Assembly: GCA_036362985.1 (NCBI GenBank)
Contig: JAYGXS010000007.1
Location: 3,784,359 to 3,848,358, forward strand
Reading direction: 5' to 3'
Origin: Ligula intestinalis
Taxonomy: Eukaryota; Platyhelminthes; Cestoda; Diphyllobothriidea; Diphyllobothriidae
Length of the DNA stretch: 64,000 bases
Below, one piece after another: positions 22,811 to 34,394 of the stretch; the first letter of the stretch is position 1, and each line of letters starts with the position of its first letter. The notes under the pieces are model-generated. The model was given only the letters and a program-made list of their open reading frames with translations. It searched no databases and was not told the DNA's origin. The translations under genes and the position numbers were made by a program.

Positions 22811-23789
22811 GTTTTCTATAAATATTGCAAACTCAGATATTTACGCTACCCTATCTGCTATTGCTCTCTCGACAATGGGAAAACAAGCATTTATGAATGG
22901 CCGCTCACTCAGTATTCACCGATTTTTTCCTCTGTTTGCTTATTTGAAGTACAATAATGAGATCATTAGCGCATGAACCTATTTATCTTTCGAAAGAATT
23001 CCAATTTGCCCTATATCTTGGGTCATATTCAAGAACGAATTATCGTGATGTTGGTAATAACAGTGTTTTGTCACCAGGCATTTTTCGTGATTGCCCTGTG
23101 TTGTGTGGTTTTTGGGCTTAATTTTATTCATGAGGGCGATTTTGCTGAAAATCGCTGAATGGCATTTTCAAAGTAAAGCTCAGTCACGCAATATTGCATA
23201 ATTTTAGTATGTATAGGTAGAATTTCTGTTGAATTTAGCAATTTTTTTATATTCATACTTGTGTAACATGCTCATCTTAACTTCAGCACCAAATAGCCCA
23301 CAATAAGTCGGCCCAAAAAATTGGGTTTACACAATATTGTGCGAGAAGTCAATACTAATACATACTAATAGAAGTTAACTTGTAAATTAAAGTTTTCTCC
23401 CTGCAAAATGGCTTACCCTGTAGAAGTAAAACACTCCATATTTTTCATTTAGTTATTTTTCATCGAAAAAGCATGCATTGCGTTGGTCGATTTGGGACAT
23501 TCCGCGGGAGATTATAGTTGACAGAAACTGTTGAATTTATTTCTTTTGATATCAAAAATGGTGATGAGCAACCTTTTGAGCTCACTATCGAAAACTAAAT
23601 TAAAATCAACTTTCTTATGAACTAAGTGGATAATGTTTGCGTATGATTGCCAAACAGTTGGCATCAGTAACTAGAAGAAAGTTATATCTTGAAGTTCCGG
23701 TTCGCATGAATGTGAGTTCCTAGATAGAATTATGATAATGCTGCTCCTAAATTTTCACTCAAATAGACTCAAATGATGTTAACTGCAAT
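22811..23789. other. AT-rich stretch, nothing recognised
   Basis: No protein, RNA or shared-repeat signal is visible. Confidence 0.5.
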
Positions 23790-24170
23790 TATTGGGGAAC
23801 CAAAGCAAAACTTGCAGACCCGCCCACGTGAACACAAACTGGCGGCTCTTAACCTAGAACCAAACTCGCAGCTTGCAAGTCATATTAGAGAGACTAGCCA
23901 AATCTTAAATATTCAAAGAGCGACCATCGCAGGCTGCGACATTTCAAAAGCGGAACAGTGGACAGTTGAGACAGTATTCAGAGGCCAAATCAGTCAACAG
24001 GTACCTAGACCTTCCCGCGGCCTTAAATACCTTACGCCATTACATGAATAAAGCCCAAGACAAGGTCACACAGCACGTAAGAAATTCAAGCAAAGATGCC
24101 CCTGGGACGGACCCAGCGGAAAAGAAGGCAGGATCACCAGCACTCTCCACCGTGAGAACGTAGAGCAACA
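23790..24170 (+). mobile_element. Penelope-like element fragment (GIY-YIG half and tail)
   Basis: IIGEPKQNLQTRPREHKLAA (YIGET with REH), then LASHIRETSQILNIQRATIA, then after a one-base shift SEAKSVNRYLDLPAALNTLR. This is the second half of GIY-YIG and the C-terminal tail. It is 5' truncated and frameshifted near 23970. Confidence 0.8.
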
Positions 24171-26880
24171 CAAATAGCCGTGAAAACTCGTCAACATCCA
24201 TATTAGGGTCTATACAGCAAACAAGGAAGTAATCGATATCCCAAAGCCACCAAGTTCAATCAGACGTTCAAATCGCTTATCGGTGATGGCGGTCGATGCT
24301 TTGACTGAGGAAAGCCTCTCTTCCAGCTGTCTTAAACGTGGCAATTTTTCCATCAGCTGTGACATATCTCCGATGAAGCCTCGTCTTACTTGCACTATAA
24401 TAGAGCTCGAGAATGTAGTTTACCATGGTCCCTTCCTAATGAATCTCATCCACGCAAGATCTATGTTATCACATTTTCGTCACACTCACAGCATGCCTCA
24501 ATGTCCTTCCTATAAAATTTTTCATTCTCCTGTCATTATTCCTATTTTCTCCGCATTAAATACTTCTATTTTAGAAAACCTAAACATTGCAATCTGTTTC
24601 GCAGTTTTCTTTTCTGTGGAGTCAAAACTTAAAATAATAATTATTTTTTCAATAATCGTTGGGGACTTTTCCCGCACCTAGCAACTAAATTGCTTCAAAA
24701 TTGCCTTATTCAGCTTGACCTGGATATCGCGATATTTACTATCAAAAATTGGTTTCTCACCCCTCAACTGAAATAATTTCTGGCACGAATCTTGACGAGT
24801 AGTGAAAATGATGTAGAGAAGATTTGAGCATTTGCATAAAATTTTAGTCCTTAAAAATTATGCGCTACCTTTGGGCATCCTCTATGAAGGAAAAGAAATA
24901 TTAAATCGTTCATACAGTTGCTAGAGTGTGCAACTCGTTGTCTTGCAGCCTAAAAGGCACTAAAGTACGCAGACATACTTGGTGAACTGATGTCGGTGAA
25001 GAAAGCCGAAGAAAAATTTGGTAATTTAACAACTTTTTTGCATCAATAAGTAATTAGTAGACACAGCCTATGTCCGAAAATCATGTTTCATGCATTTCGC
25101 GGATCAGTTCGCAAATAAAGATAGATAAGCTAAATACAGCGAGCTGCAGTTAACGAAGTGTCTCACAAAATTCAAATTTAAAATTGCTAAAATAACCCTG
25201 CTAAAACAAGGTTATTGATCTGTTAAAAGCACTGGCGCGCAAGATAATGTGCGAAGGCCACTTATGGTGAGGACAGTCTACAATCTCCGGCATGCAAAGA
25301 CTCCCAAAATAGCTGGCTTTGCTCTCCGTTGCGAACTGACATCTTAAGCCTCATTGACAAATTACCCAACACAAATTTGCTCTTGAGCTAAACTTCCCTC
25401 AAGGGAACCGTAACTGGCGTATATATTTAGACCGCGTGTTCCCAGTGTGCAGTTGGCTCAAAACACACGAAGTTAGTTTTCTGAATTCTTTTTACAAAGT
25501 GTTAAGTAATTTTTGTTTCGAATATCGCAACGTTTTCTACCTCTTGTAACTTTTTATGCATGAATTAGCGATGGTGGCTTGAATTGTGTCAAAAATTATT
25601 TCAATAATCTACTATTCGGCAAAAAAAGAGTGCGCCATAAATTCAGAAAGGAATACAGCCAATTTTCTCACAGGTTATTTTATTTTTCTGTTCAGTTTTA
25701 TTTTCATTCTAAGCTTATTTTGATTTTAAATAGCTTTGTAATAATTGTAGATTTCTCTTTATTTAAGATAGTTTACTTTGTTTTCGTCTACTGCGTATGA
25801 AAATAAAGGGGCCCGAAAAACAAGTGAAATTTTGCAGGCTAAAGTCAAGCAGACAAAATACCTGCAAGGAAAGAGATGTCATTGTTATTCCCAAATCATA
25901 ATTTGCAGAACGGAAGACAAGCGTGTTTTCCATCGCCAAAATAACTCTAACATACAGCTAGCGACATATTAAGCAGCAATTCAGCACGCTTAGAATACCT
26001 ATAATCTGCTTAAGAAGTATGAGGACAGTTCATTATGCATACGTTTTCGCCCATGCCTTCGAGGTATTGCACTCCTATATTTCCGTTACTGTTTCTGACC
26101 ATAAAAATGGTCACTTTTAACTGCATATTTTGCTATTCGAACCACTTAAGTGTCTTTTATAAACAGCTAGTGCAGTTTTCTATGAGCAACTTCCCCACTT
26201 TGACATTTTCCATAATATAATAACATGAAGACAAGCATGTTTTAAGGACAATTCCATAACATTGAGTGAAATGTATTATGGGGGATTGGCCCTCCTATTG
26301 CGTTCACGGGATGGTATAGATACGCCCTAGCAAATTACATTTTGCATCATTGATTAAGAAGTTGGTTATTTTTGCTTTTGAATTTTCACAATTAACTGGA
26401 CGCTTCTGAGCAAAGATTAACAAACATTTAGTTAAAATGTAAGGCATAAAATATTATAATACAATTGTATTTACAAGCTTAGTACGATTAGGTTGGATTT
26501 GCAACGCATGTAAACTTCTCAATTGCCTAGAAAAATACATGACAGGAATTTTTTATAGCTTAGGTTCTTTTTTAACCTCACAACGCAATCTTTTGAAAAT
26601 GGTCACGTATAAATGTAAATATTGCGAAAAAACTACCGTCCAGATCTCATTCATTTTGAGAAAGAGAGGACCTTAATTTCTCATTAACAGACTTTTGAGC
26701 ATTATTGCTACAATTAGGGCTGATATTGATTGAATTACTTTTTTCTGGTAGACTGGTCTATTGCAGTATTTAGCACGAAATTCAGTTTAATGAGAGTGTT
26801 TTCTCAGCCAGTCCCGATTTATTTTGAGGAGACTTCCAATACGATAGCGTTCCTAATTGTTATCAGAAATATAACTGCTT
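24171..26880. other. No recognised gene
   Basis: At 24210-24395 (-) a 61-codon frame (MSQLMEKLPRLRQLEERLSS) looks coiled-coil-like, and the opposite frame is also open, so neither can be trusted. The rest is AT-rich with no recognisable signal. Confidence 0.35.
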
Positions 26881-26899
26881 TGCAATCCTACAGTTATTA

Positions 26900-27230
26900 A
26901 AGCCATATGCTAAAGCAGAAACATTATTTATTTGAGCAGTAAAGAGGGGCATTATCCTGTAACATTAGGCTGTTTATTCTGTGTAGGCGAATAACGTTAA
27001 AACTGAAGGCATTCTGCATGATTTCGATGAACATCTCGTCATTTTTGGCTTCTGTTGTTGACCGCAGAAGATTGCTTATTGTCCGCATTTGACGGCTATC
27101 CAAACCGTCAGGCGTCGACAACACTTGAAAGTTGCTATCAACCCAGCATGTGTTCTTCATGTTGGATTTTCTCACATCTCACAACCAGCTCCGGCTTCAG
27201 AGGTTCATAAATAAGGAATTATTATAAAAC
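26900..27230 (-). pseudogene. Tc1/mariner-like transposase relic, copy 3
   Basis: The minus frame 26924-27175 reads VDSNFQVLSTPDGLDSRQMR and ends SLMLQDNAPLYCSNK. It aligns with VDTDFQELLSPNGLDGHKF of the 38.8 kb copy and keeps the QDNAP catalytic-Asp motif. Both ends are decayed. Confidence 0.6.
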
Positions 27231-27439
27231 GCAAAATCTACTCGATCAAATAGATGTGAACACATATAAGCTCTTAACCAGTTATCTTTCTACTAATAAA
27301 TTATTTTTATCATTTTATTTGGTCGATTAAGGTCGAAATAATTCATCTTAAATCTAATTATGCGCACGGATAGCATTAAGAAGTAAGTGGCAGCATTTCA
27401 CAGGTACACAATATATGCAGTGAAAGTGATAAGGGCAAG

Positions 27440-27900
27440 GGAGACAATAGTGGCCAGTTCTGGCTTATAAGCTACCATCAGCTAGTTCTACTCTAACAAT
27501 GGCACAACGGAACAAGTATACTTCCTGAGCACATAGATGGGTGAGGACCCTACTTTCTTCATATTCCCGATTGCAAGTGACAGAGCAACGAGCCCACAGT
27601 TCAATGGCTGAGTGCTGCATTCAATTACCGAGTGTTTCGGGGTCGAGTCCCGGGTGATCCACACCTGGGATTGAGGGCGACCGGTTGATTATGGCTAAAA
27701 AGTCAGAAATGGTCAATCTGGTCTCCTTTTCCTTTGTCGGTTTACTCCATCATACGTCTGAGGCTGCTAAGTGGCTGCCTCAAGTCACCACTCAAATACA
27801 AACTTTCAAGCGCAGCAAGACAGGTGTGTTACCTAAATACATAGATCGGTGAACCCTCTACTTCTGCATGCCTGGCGATTTCCTATTCCCTGGCACAGTC
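27440..27900. mobile_element. Hammerhead SINE cluster
   Basis: A degenerate ribozyme tail on the minus strand (27457-27490) is followed by a plus-strand tRNA-like head with B-box GGGTCGAGTCCC (near 27640) and a well-kept ribozyme tail (27679-27723). The sequence around ACATAGATGGGTGAGGACC at 27530 recurs as ACATAGATCGGTGAACCCT at 27838, a direct repeat about 310 bases apart that brackets the SINE. Confidence 0.6.
27679..27723 (+). ncRNA. Hammerhead ribozyme-like motif
   Basis: GACCGG, core TTGATTA (two changes), T, stem II GGCT with loop AAAA and AGTC, A, GAAA, TGGTCAAT, then CTGGTC, which pairs with GACCGG over six positions (one G/T). The layout matches the 60.9 kb copy. The core changes suggest loss of activity. 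Confidence 0.5.
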
Positions 27901-29150
27901 AAAAAATAGCACTTCCACGTTTAGTCATAACAGCTGACATGCGTTTACAATGCAAAGTTTTTTAAAGCTAAACAGCCCATAGTTTCTGCAAAACAGTGCA
28001 ATTTTCTATGTCTGAATACACCTGATCCTAATCGAAGTTACACATAATTTCTGGCTTACATAAAAACGTTTACAAATTGTATGTATGTGAAAAACAAGGA
28101 AAATATCTAATAGGTGCTATAGGATATAGCGAACCCAACATATTTTTCTCAAGTCATTGTGTAAAAATTGGATATTTGGCAAGAAAATACAAGGCCGTGC
28201 CCGTTTTGGTTTAATACTACATAACGCTGGGTAGTAATCCCCTTCGTGATAACTGATCCGATGACATAACGGTATGCACAAATTTGCTCTATTGATTCAT
28301 TTATTTTAGTGTGAGTTGTTTTTTGCTTATTTTCTTTAATAGAACTCAATTTATTTGCTATAAATAAGCCGAATGTTGGCAGAATGTTACTTAGTTCTCG
28401 TGTATTCTCGCACTTATTTCGCTTGTTATCTGCAGTGAGATCCCATCTTTCAAATCTTCATTACCATCATTCCCATTTTTCATGATCCTGGGGTTATTGG
28501 TTGCCAGAAAAAAAAGCTCAAAAAAATGTTTAAAACGTTCCAGTCTGCCTAAGTTCGACTTGACGTCTCTTAAAGCAAATCAGATTTAAAAAATTCACCT
28601 CTACTAGAAAAGCCTTCAAAAAAAACAATTAATACTATACTTATGCCGAACTAGCGATTTTTAATTCATCTCCCGTATACTTTTTAACGTTTTCAAATCT
28701 AAACTATCTTTTTCGTGTGAGTCTGTAAAAGATGGAAAGTAGGTCTTCACCTCACAAACAGCAGGCCAGATGAAATAGTTTTGCAAAGTTAATTCTTCTA
28801 TTTTGTTCCTCACAACCAAATGCCCAATCGTATTTCGCCCGAAAATAATATATTTATCTTTTAATGGCTCTTAGCGAACACATTAAGGCCTTGCCGGAAT
28901 GCTCTTCAGTGATAATATTGTTTTCATTCCACGCTTGACTGCTCTTGGCTTGGCTTGTTCGTACATCGTGTCTGTAATAAGGGTCGAGGGCCGAAGCAAT
29001 GAGAAGCAACGAAGCTTAGAGAGCGTGAATTCGCCACTGTGATATGAAGGCATTCTCGGTTATTGCTATTTGTTTGCAAGTTTGTTCGCCACGTTCAAAG
29101 GCAATAGTTTTCAAAAATCACTGCAGAAGACATATTTTTCTCCAATTTTG
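27901..29150. other. AT-rich stretch, nothing recognised
   Basis: No protein, RNA or shared-repeat signal is visible. Confidence 0.45.
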
Positions 29151-29177
29151 CCTAAAATGGGTAATTCAGAACACAAT

Positions 29178-29219
29178 TATGGCGAGCAAACGCTTTCAGT
29201 AACTTCTCATCAGGCCAAA
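29178..29219 (-). ncRNA. Hammerhead ribozyme-like motif in left inverted arm
   Basis: Minus strand: TTTGGC, perfect CTGATGA, GAAGTTACT (a very short stem II), perfect GAAA, GC with loop GTTT and GC (stem III), TC, then GCCATA, which pairs with TTTGGC in four of six positions. Both core boxes are canonical. Confidence 0.55.
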
Positions 29220-29348
29220 CAGTTTCAAAGGAGGTTTAAATTTAAAAATCGATAGTTTGTCTTGCTTTACATGCAGGGTCCAATCAGAGCGCGGAAATAT
29301 GCAGCCAGTTAGGTGATCGTTTGTCATGCCAAGTTGGGGACTTGCACG

Positions 29349-29882
29349 GTGGAAAAGAAGACGCTATTCCTCAAAGTCCCTGTTCAAGAAGATGCAGCAA
29401 GCAAACTCTTAAGCAGACGCCTCAAGCAAGCCGTAGCACAAACCTTCCCAGCAGCAAAATTTCAGGTGTTATTTTCAACCAACCCGATACTGCACGGTAG
29501 GGGTAAGGATAAGCTGCCAACTCAGACCACTTCTATGTGTATCTACTCATTTACTTGCTCCTGTGGAGCTGGTTATATCAGTCGCACGAGTAGGCGCTTA
29601 TCTAAACGAATACGGGAACACCTCCCGGCATGGCTAGCCAAAGGCGAGACCAAAAGCATAAAAAGTTCTATCCTCGCACACATGGTTGACACCGGACATC
29701 GTGTGGACCCAAGCAAGGTTTTTAAGGTAATTTACAAGGTCCCACCAAACTACTCAAAGTCCCTGCGTCAACTTCTGCTGGCAACAGCAGAAGCAACCGC
29801 AATCCGATTGAGGAAACCGGTTTTGTCTGCACAAAAAAATCTCGTGCAAGCCCCCAACTTGGCTTGGCCAACGATTACCTAA
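29349..29882 (+). CDS. Penelope GIY-YIG endonuclease domain, open frame
   Basis: The frame is open from 29313 to the stop at 29880-29882, but the first 12 or so codons lie in the inverted arm and are not native. Element sequence begins near VEKKTLFLKVPVQEDAASK. The GIY-YIG domain is CSCGAGYISRTSRRLSKRIR with EH following (YIS where YIG is usual, a change at a key glycine). Then come ILAHMVDTGHRVDPSKVFK and AEATAIRLRKPVL. No RT is attached. It is the only long GIY-YIG frame in the window without a stop, but the replaced glycine and missing RT argue against autonomous function. Confidence 0.75.
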   Translation: MEKKTLFLKVPVQEDAASKLLSRRLKQAVAQTFPAAKFQVLFSTNPILHGRGKDKLPTQTTSMCIYSFTCSCGAGYISRTSRRLSKRIREHLPAWLAKGETKSIKSSILAHMVDTGHRVDPSKVFKVIYKVPPNYSKSLRQLLLATAEATAIRLRKPVLSAQKNLVQAPNLAWPTIT

Positions 29883-29970
29883 CTGGCTGCCCATTTTCGC
29901 GCTCTGATTGGACCCTGCATGTAAAGAAAGATAACCTATCGATTTTAAATGTAAACCTCCTTCGTAACTG

Positions 29971-30012
29971 TTTGGCCTGATGAAAAGTTATTAAAAGCGT
30001 TTGCTCGCCAAA
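29971..30012 (+). ncRNA. Hammerhead ribozyme-like motif in right inverted arm
   Basis: TTTGGC (29971-29976), CTGATGA (29977-29983), a weak stem II AAAGTTATT, AAAA for GAAA, GC-GTTT-GC stem III, TC, then GCCAAA, which pairs perfectly with TTTGGC. It mirrors the left arm; stem I is better here while the GAAA box is worse. Confidence 0.5.
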
Positions 30013-30035
30013 ATTGTGTTCTGAATTATCTAATG

Positions 30036-30604
30036 GGCATTTTCGAAACTTAAATATGGGTAACTTTGAGTTTCCGTATGTAAAACTTTATTTGCTTTAA
30101 AAATACTTCAGACGTTATTTACGCCAAGCGATATGAAAACACGCGTTGATCGACAAATGTAATCATCCACCCAAAAAACTGGATTTACATATCGATACCG
30201 TATAATTCAGATTTTACGATCACGCGGTTGGTAGGGAGAAATACCAAAACGCATGAATGCGCGTTAAGCAATTTTCAAGGAGTACCAATAACATAGAAAG
30301 CAACATTGGCAGCAAATTGTTTGCATATTTGGTAGTCGGAAAATATAAAACAATATCAAAAATGTACAGTTCATCCAGTGCAAAAGGAATTTTAATTGTA
30401 AATTGAAGCCTTGCTGTAGATACATATGTTTGCCGCCTCAACTTAATTAGGTTTATGTAGAAAAATGGCAGCGAGATCATGAACCTGAGTAGATGCCAAA
30501 GTCGTACAAAGTGGGATGTCGAAGACTTTATACAGCACGGTCGGTATTTCATGCAACATGCCCAAATTTGTAAAAGGTTGAAAATCACTCACAAACGACA
30601 TTAA
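30036..30604. other. AT-rich stretch, nothing recognised
   Basis: A 122-codon minus frame (30220-30588) is hydrophobic and compositionally AT-driven. No motif is visible. Confidence 0.4.
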
Positions 30605-31425
30605 TTTAGCTGGTAATACTGATTAATATACAGCTACGTTATTTCTGTCGCGTAAGGGTGTGGGCTTTTAAACGAGCTTCGATCTGACCGCTTACAAGAG
30701 TTTTATTCTTAAAAAATAGCTACTTAAGTAGCTCATTGATTTTGACTGCACTTATTCATTCAAAAATGCTCATATAAAATTTTTGCATTATTATTGTTTC
30801 TTAGACACATTTGGTGGAAATTTACGTCTTCTTTAAATTGCATACTTAAAGAAAAGTTATCTTTGGTTTTCTAAAAAACTTATTCTGAAATTTTTTATGA
30901 GTGTTAAATATTTATTCATGTTGTCTACAAAGTTTACAGTCTTCTTTGTATTTTTGCAAAATTGTATGAGAATTGTGTGACCTTTTCCTCATAGCATAGG
31001 GAAATGCATAGCATAGTACATAGCAGGCATTTTGGAAACCTTGAATTCAAGTACAACGGTTGGTAGGCTTTAAAAATTTTCAGCGCTGCAAAAACATTTG
31101 TAAAATCTCAATCAACCACTACTTTAGGTGCAGTTTGCTACCAAACGAAAAACAAGTAAGAATAATTTTGTGAATACTTTCTGTAAGATGTATTTGATTT
31201 TATAATGCAGTCGAAATTAATGACGTCTAAAGTAGCCATTGTTACGGAGGATACTTTCTGTATTGAGTCAAAAAGAAGCTCGTTAAAAAGCTGGCAGCCT
31301 GATATGACTCAAATGACTTGAGATTAGGCTGCATGATTATCAGAATTGCAACCCTACTCAATGCCGTTTTAAGAGTGATTATCAATCTTTCGCAAATTCC
31401 GTATTTTGACATCTTGTCCGTACTG
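30605..31425. repeat. Long-TIR foldback element R1, copy
   Basis: Sequence from GAGCTTCGATCTGACCGCTT and onward matches the left arms at 40.86 and 51.96 kb. The right end, with TATCAATCTTTCGCAAATTC, matches 41.6 kb and the window start. Arms pair in inverted orientation with many differences. No coding frame is visible. Confidence 0.55.
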
Positions 31426-34100
31426 TAAATAAATTTTCAGAGATTCTTTTGATTGATTAGGAATATTGAATTTCTTGTCAATCTCGTGAAACAATTACAT
31501 GTAAATTTATTTGTGGCCGACTGGCTTTTGGCCTTTGATTTTGTACTTACTAGCAGTTTCCTCCTATCAGTTGACTCCTATGCGGACCATTAGCTGATGC
31601 CGCTCCTCGTAGTGGATGCAATCACTCATATCAAAATACGTGCTTTGGATTGAGAGACGGTTTGCTCAACATGCCGGCTGGCTATCAGCCGAACATGCAA
31701 AGAGCTGTCCCTGTTGACGCAAAAACGCTTACAAAACAACCGACAAAATAAAATAATATGAACGTTTCTGCGTGTTCTTACTTTGCGGAAAGTTACTTTC
31801 CAAACACCCACTCTGTTTCGCCTACCAACTAAAAAATGCGCATGACGATACATGTGTAAAACCTTCTGCTCAGGCAATACTGTGAATAAACTGGTTCTCT
31901 AGCATTCTCCTGCTCAACAAGGTGATGATTGTTAGTTTTTTATGCGATTATTAACTATACTGGCCGCAAAAGTACTAACTCAAAGCCAATTTGTTTTTTT
32001 GTCTAGCTCGAGGATGAGCCCCAAGGCAGAATGAAACGAGTTTGATCCGTTAGCAAACGGTGAACATTTGTCGACGAGTGTCCCACAGCTCATTGGTCAG
32101 AGCGCAAGACATCGGATAGAAAATGCGTCAAAATAAATGGTTCTGAATTTATCTTTCTTCGGAAATAAATTATCGAATGACAGTTTTTGAATTGCCGTAC
32201 CTAAAATTTTAATGTAAGCCAGGTTGGCTGGACACTTTTCTTGATATAAAATTTAGTGATCTTTTGACATTGTATTTTCTGATCAAAAACACATGGCCTA
32301 GCACATGGCCTTGGAAGTTACTGGATCCTTTAGACAAAAATACCAAACGCTCCTTAAAAAATGTTAAGTGTTCAGCTTAAAATAAAAAGCCTGTCATAAA
32401 AAGCGCTAATGAAAGGCCGGAATCCATCTGCGTAAATAGGCCAAATGCTGGCACATATTTTGCATATTAATGTCCGTCCAGACAGGCAATGAATGGAATT
32501 CTATCAAAAACTTTAATAATTTAGCTACCAAAAGTGTATTTCTCGTGTTAATTTTAGCCTTATTGAAGGTCTGTTTGTCCTGTCAAGCATATGGTTTTTA
32601 TGTAGAAAAAACAAACACAGCCAGATTATTTATTCAAGAAGACACCCAAATTCGTACAAGAAGGGAACTTCAAACGATATATTTATTTCACTAATTGGTG
32701 ATATCAGACTCCCTCTGCTATCAGACTCCCAACTGTAACATCAGCCGGTACGTCAAATAGTAGAGCATTTAGTTCGGAACCATCCCCGAAAATTCGAACG
32801 TGAGACTAAACGAATATAACCTCAAGACATACGGCTTTCCACAAAGTGAACTAACAGATTTTTCATAAAAATTTCAAAATTTCCATATTATTTCACATGA
32901 AAGGTGTACAAAAATTGAATTTTGGTAAATGGTTTTAAAAATGTTGGGAACTTATATATTTTGTGTTTTTTGTTCAAACTTACCAGGAAGTGACTGCCCA
33001 TAAAGACGTTTTCTCAAACACGCTATGCATCTAAGCCCAAATTTGCAGAAGCAAATGTCATCTTGACTGAACATAAATACCTATATTTAAAACTTTTTTA
33101 CAATAACAATAACTGTCGACCATAAAGGCCATCGTAGTTTCTTTGGCTGAGGATGCGACCGCAACTTTATTTTAGGACATTCTGCAAAGAAGTCTTTGCT
33201 GACAGGAGCGTTATATTTCATTTCATATTAATTAACTGGTGAGTAAATTGCAAACACCATTTGTTGGAAAATGGGATCGCTTCCAAATTCTAGTGCTTGT
33301 ATTTTTACGTTTTGCAATACTTTTCTATAAATACATAAAAAATGCAATAAGTCTTCATAAAAATCGCACTGTTTGTGCACACGAGTATGCATAGGAGAAG
33401 GGTAAAATGCCTGACCAGATTTATGCCAAATTAAATCCTACACAGTTTCTATATTTTGCTTTCAAATAGTATGAAAACTCATCCACGTTAATCTAAGACC
33501 ATTAAGTTGACAAGCTTAATGAACATCAATTAATAATTTCGAGCTAAATTTGCACAGTACTTCGAAGATCACTGCCTACTAAACAAGGTTAAGCATAATT
33601 AACTGAACGTTCATGCTAACTTTTTGCTAAGGATAAGACGAAAAAATATGCGCAATCATGTTCCATAAAGCCAACATAATAATAATGCGAGCAAACTTCT
33701 GACGAAAATTGTACTTTCTGCACGCATAAAGTCCAAAGCTAGCCAGGATTTGTGCCAAATTAATTTATGCTCCCATGGAAGACTTTTCAGGATTTTTTCA
33801 AAGGTAAGTTGCGCGAAATTGCTCATGTCTCCATAGAAATTACAGTTGACAAGGCTACAGGACTTTAAGTTAAATAAGCGCAAAAATGTGTTGAGGTATT
33901 TTACAGAATAACGCTTATTCGAGGACTTTAATTTTTCGCTTATTATTAAAGCTTAATTTCCTAGATCTTAATTTTCTTATCAACATTTTTCCTTTCGGAT
34001 GGACAACTATCGATTTTCAAAGAATCATAGGAAAATACTCTTAAAGGAAAAGCTTAGACAGGCGTGACAACCCTGACTTAAGAAGAAATATTAAAAGCTG
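31426..34100. other. AT-rich stretch, nothing recognised
   Basis: A short duplication of ATCAGACTCCC occurs near 32704-32730. The frame 32470-32694 has a signal-like hydrophobic start but no homology I know. Otherwise nothing stands out. Confidence 0.4.
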
Positions 34101-34124
34101 CTGGACAGGGTTCATAAAACGGCA

Positions 34125-34394
34125 ATGCAAATTTTGAAAGGCCTGAGTGCTTTATCGCACGACTGCAGACATGATGCGCTGAAGCAATTTACCCTTCTTT
34201 GCGTGAGATCTACCTACCGGGTTGTGAGGAAGCGAGATCATGCATTGCTTTTTGACGAGTTCTTTTCACTTGCTCACACCTACGCACAAATTCCCCCAAA
34301 CTCTGAGGAGGATAATAATTTCTGGATTTTCGTCGGCACACATTTTCAGGGCGAACTCTTGGTGCCAGAAACAAATTTCCTTAGATTATTATAA
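34125..34394 (+). CDS. Unassigned 89-codon open frame
   Basis: The frame MQILKGLSALSHDCRHDALK...FFSLAHTYAQIPPNSEEDNN sits in a patch that is less AT-rich than its flanks and has ordinary amino-acid composition. I recognise no domain and see no clear splice sites, start context or neighbour that would support it. It could be an exon, a dead element piece or chance. Confidence 0.15.
   Translation: MQILKGLSALSHDCRHDALKQFTLLCVRSTYRVVRKRDHALLFDEFFSLAHTYAQIPPNSEEDNNFWIFVGTHFQGELLVPETNFLRLL

Larger units (their letters stand above)
29155..30035 (+). mobile_element. Palindromic Penelope-like unit: GIY-YIG frame between about 190-bp inverted arms
   Basis: The arms, about 29160-29349 and 29842-30032, are inverted copies of each other. 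The right arm is the natural 3' end of the element, including its last dozen codons; the same end is found at 15371-15540. The left arm is that 3' end flipped and joined in front of the linker. Each arm carries a hammerhead-like motif. Penelope elements are known for inverted or tandem terminal repeats. Confidence 0.85.

Noticed and set aside
24210..24395. Coiled-coil-like minus frame as a host exon
   Set aside because: The opposite strand is equally open and no convincing splice pair brackets it.
32470..32694. Small secreted protein candidate with signal-like start
   Set aside because: It is a single short frame in AT-rich sequence with no supporting exon structure or known motif.
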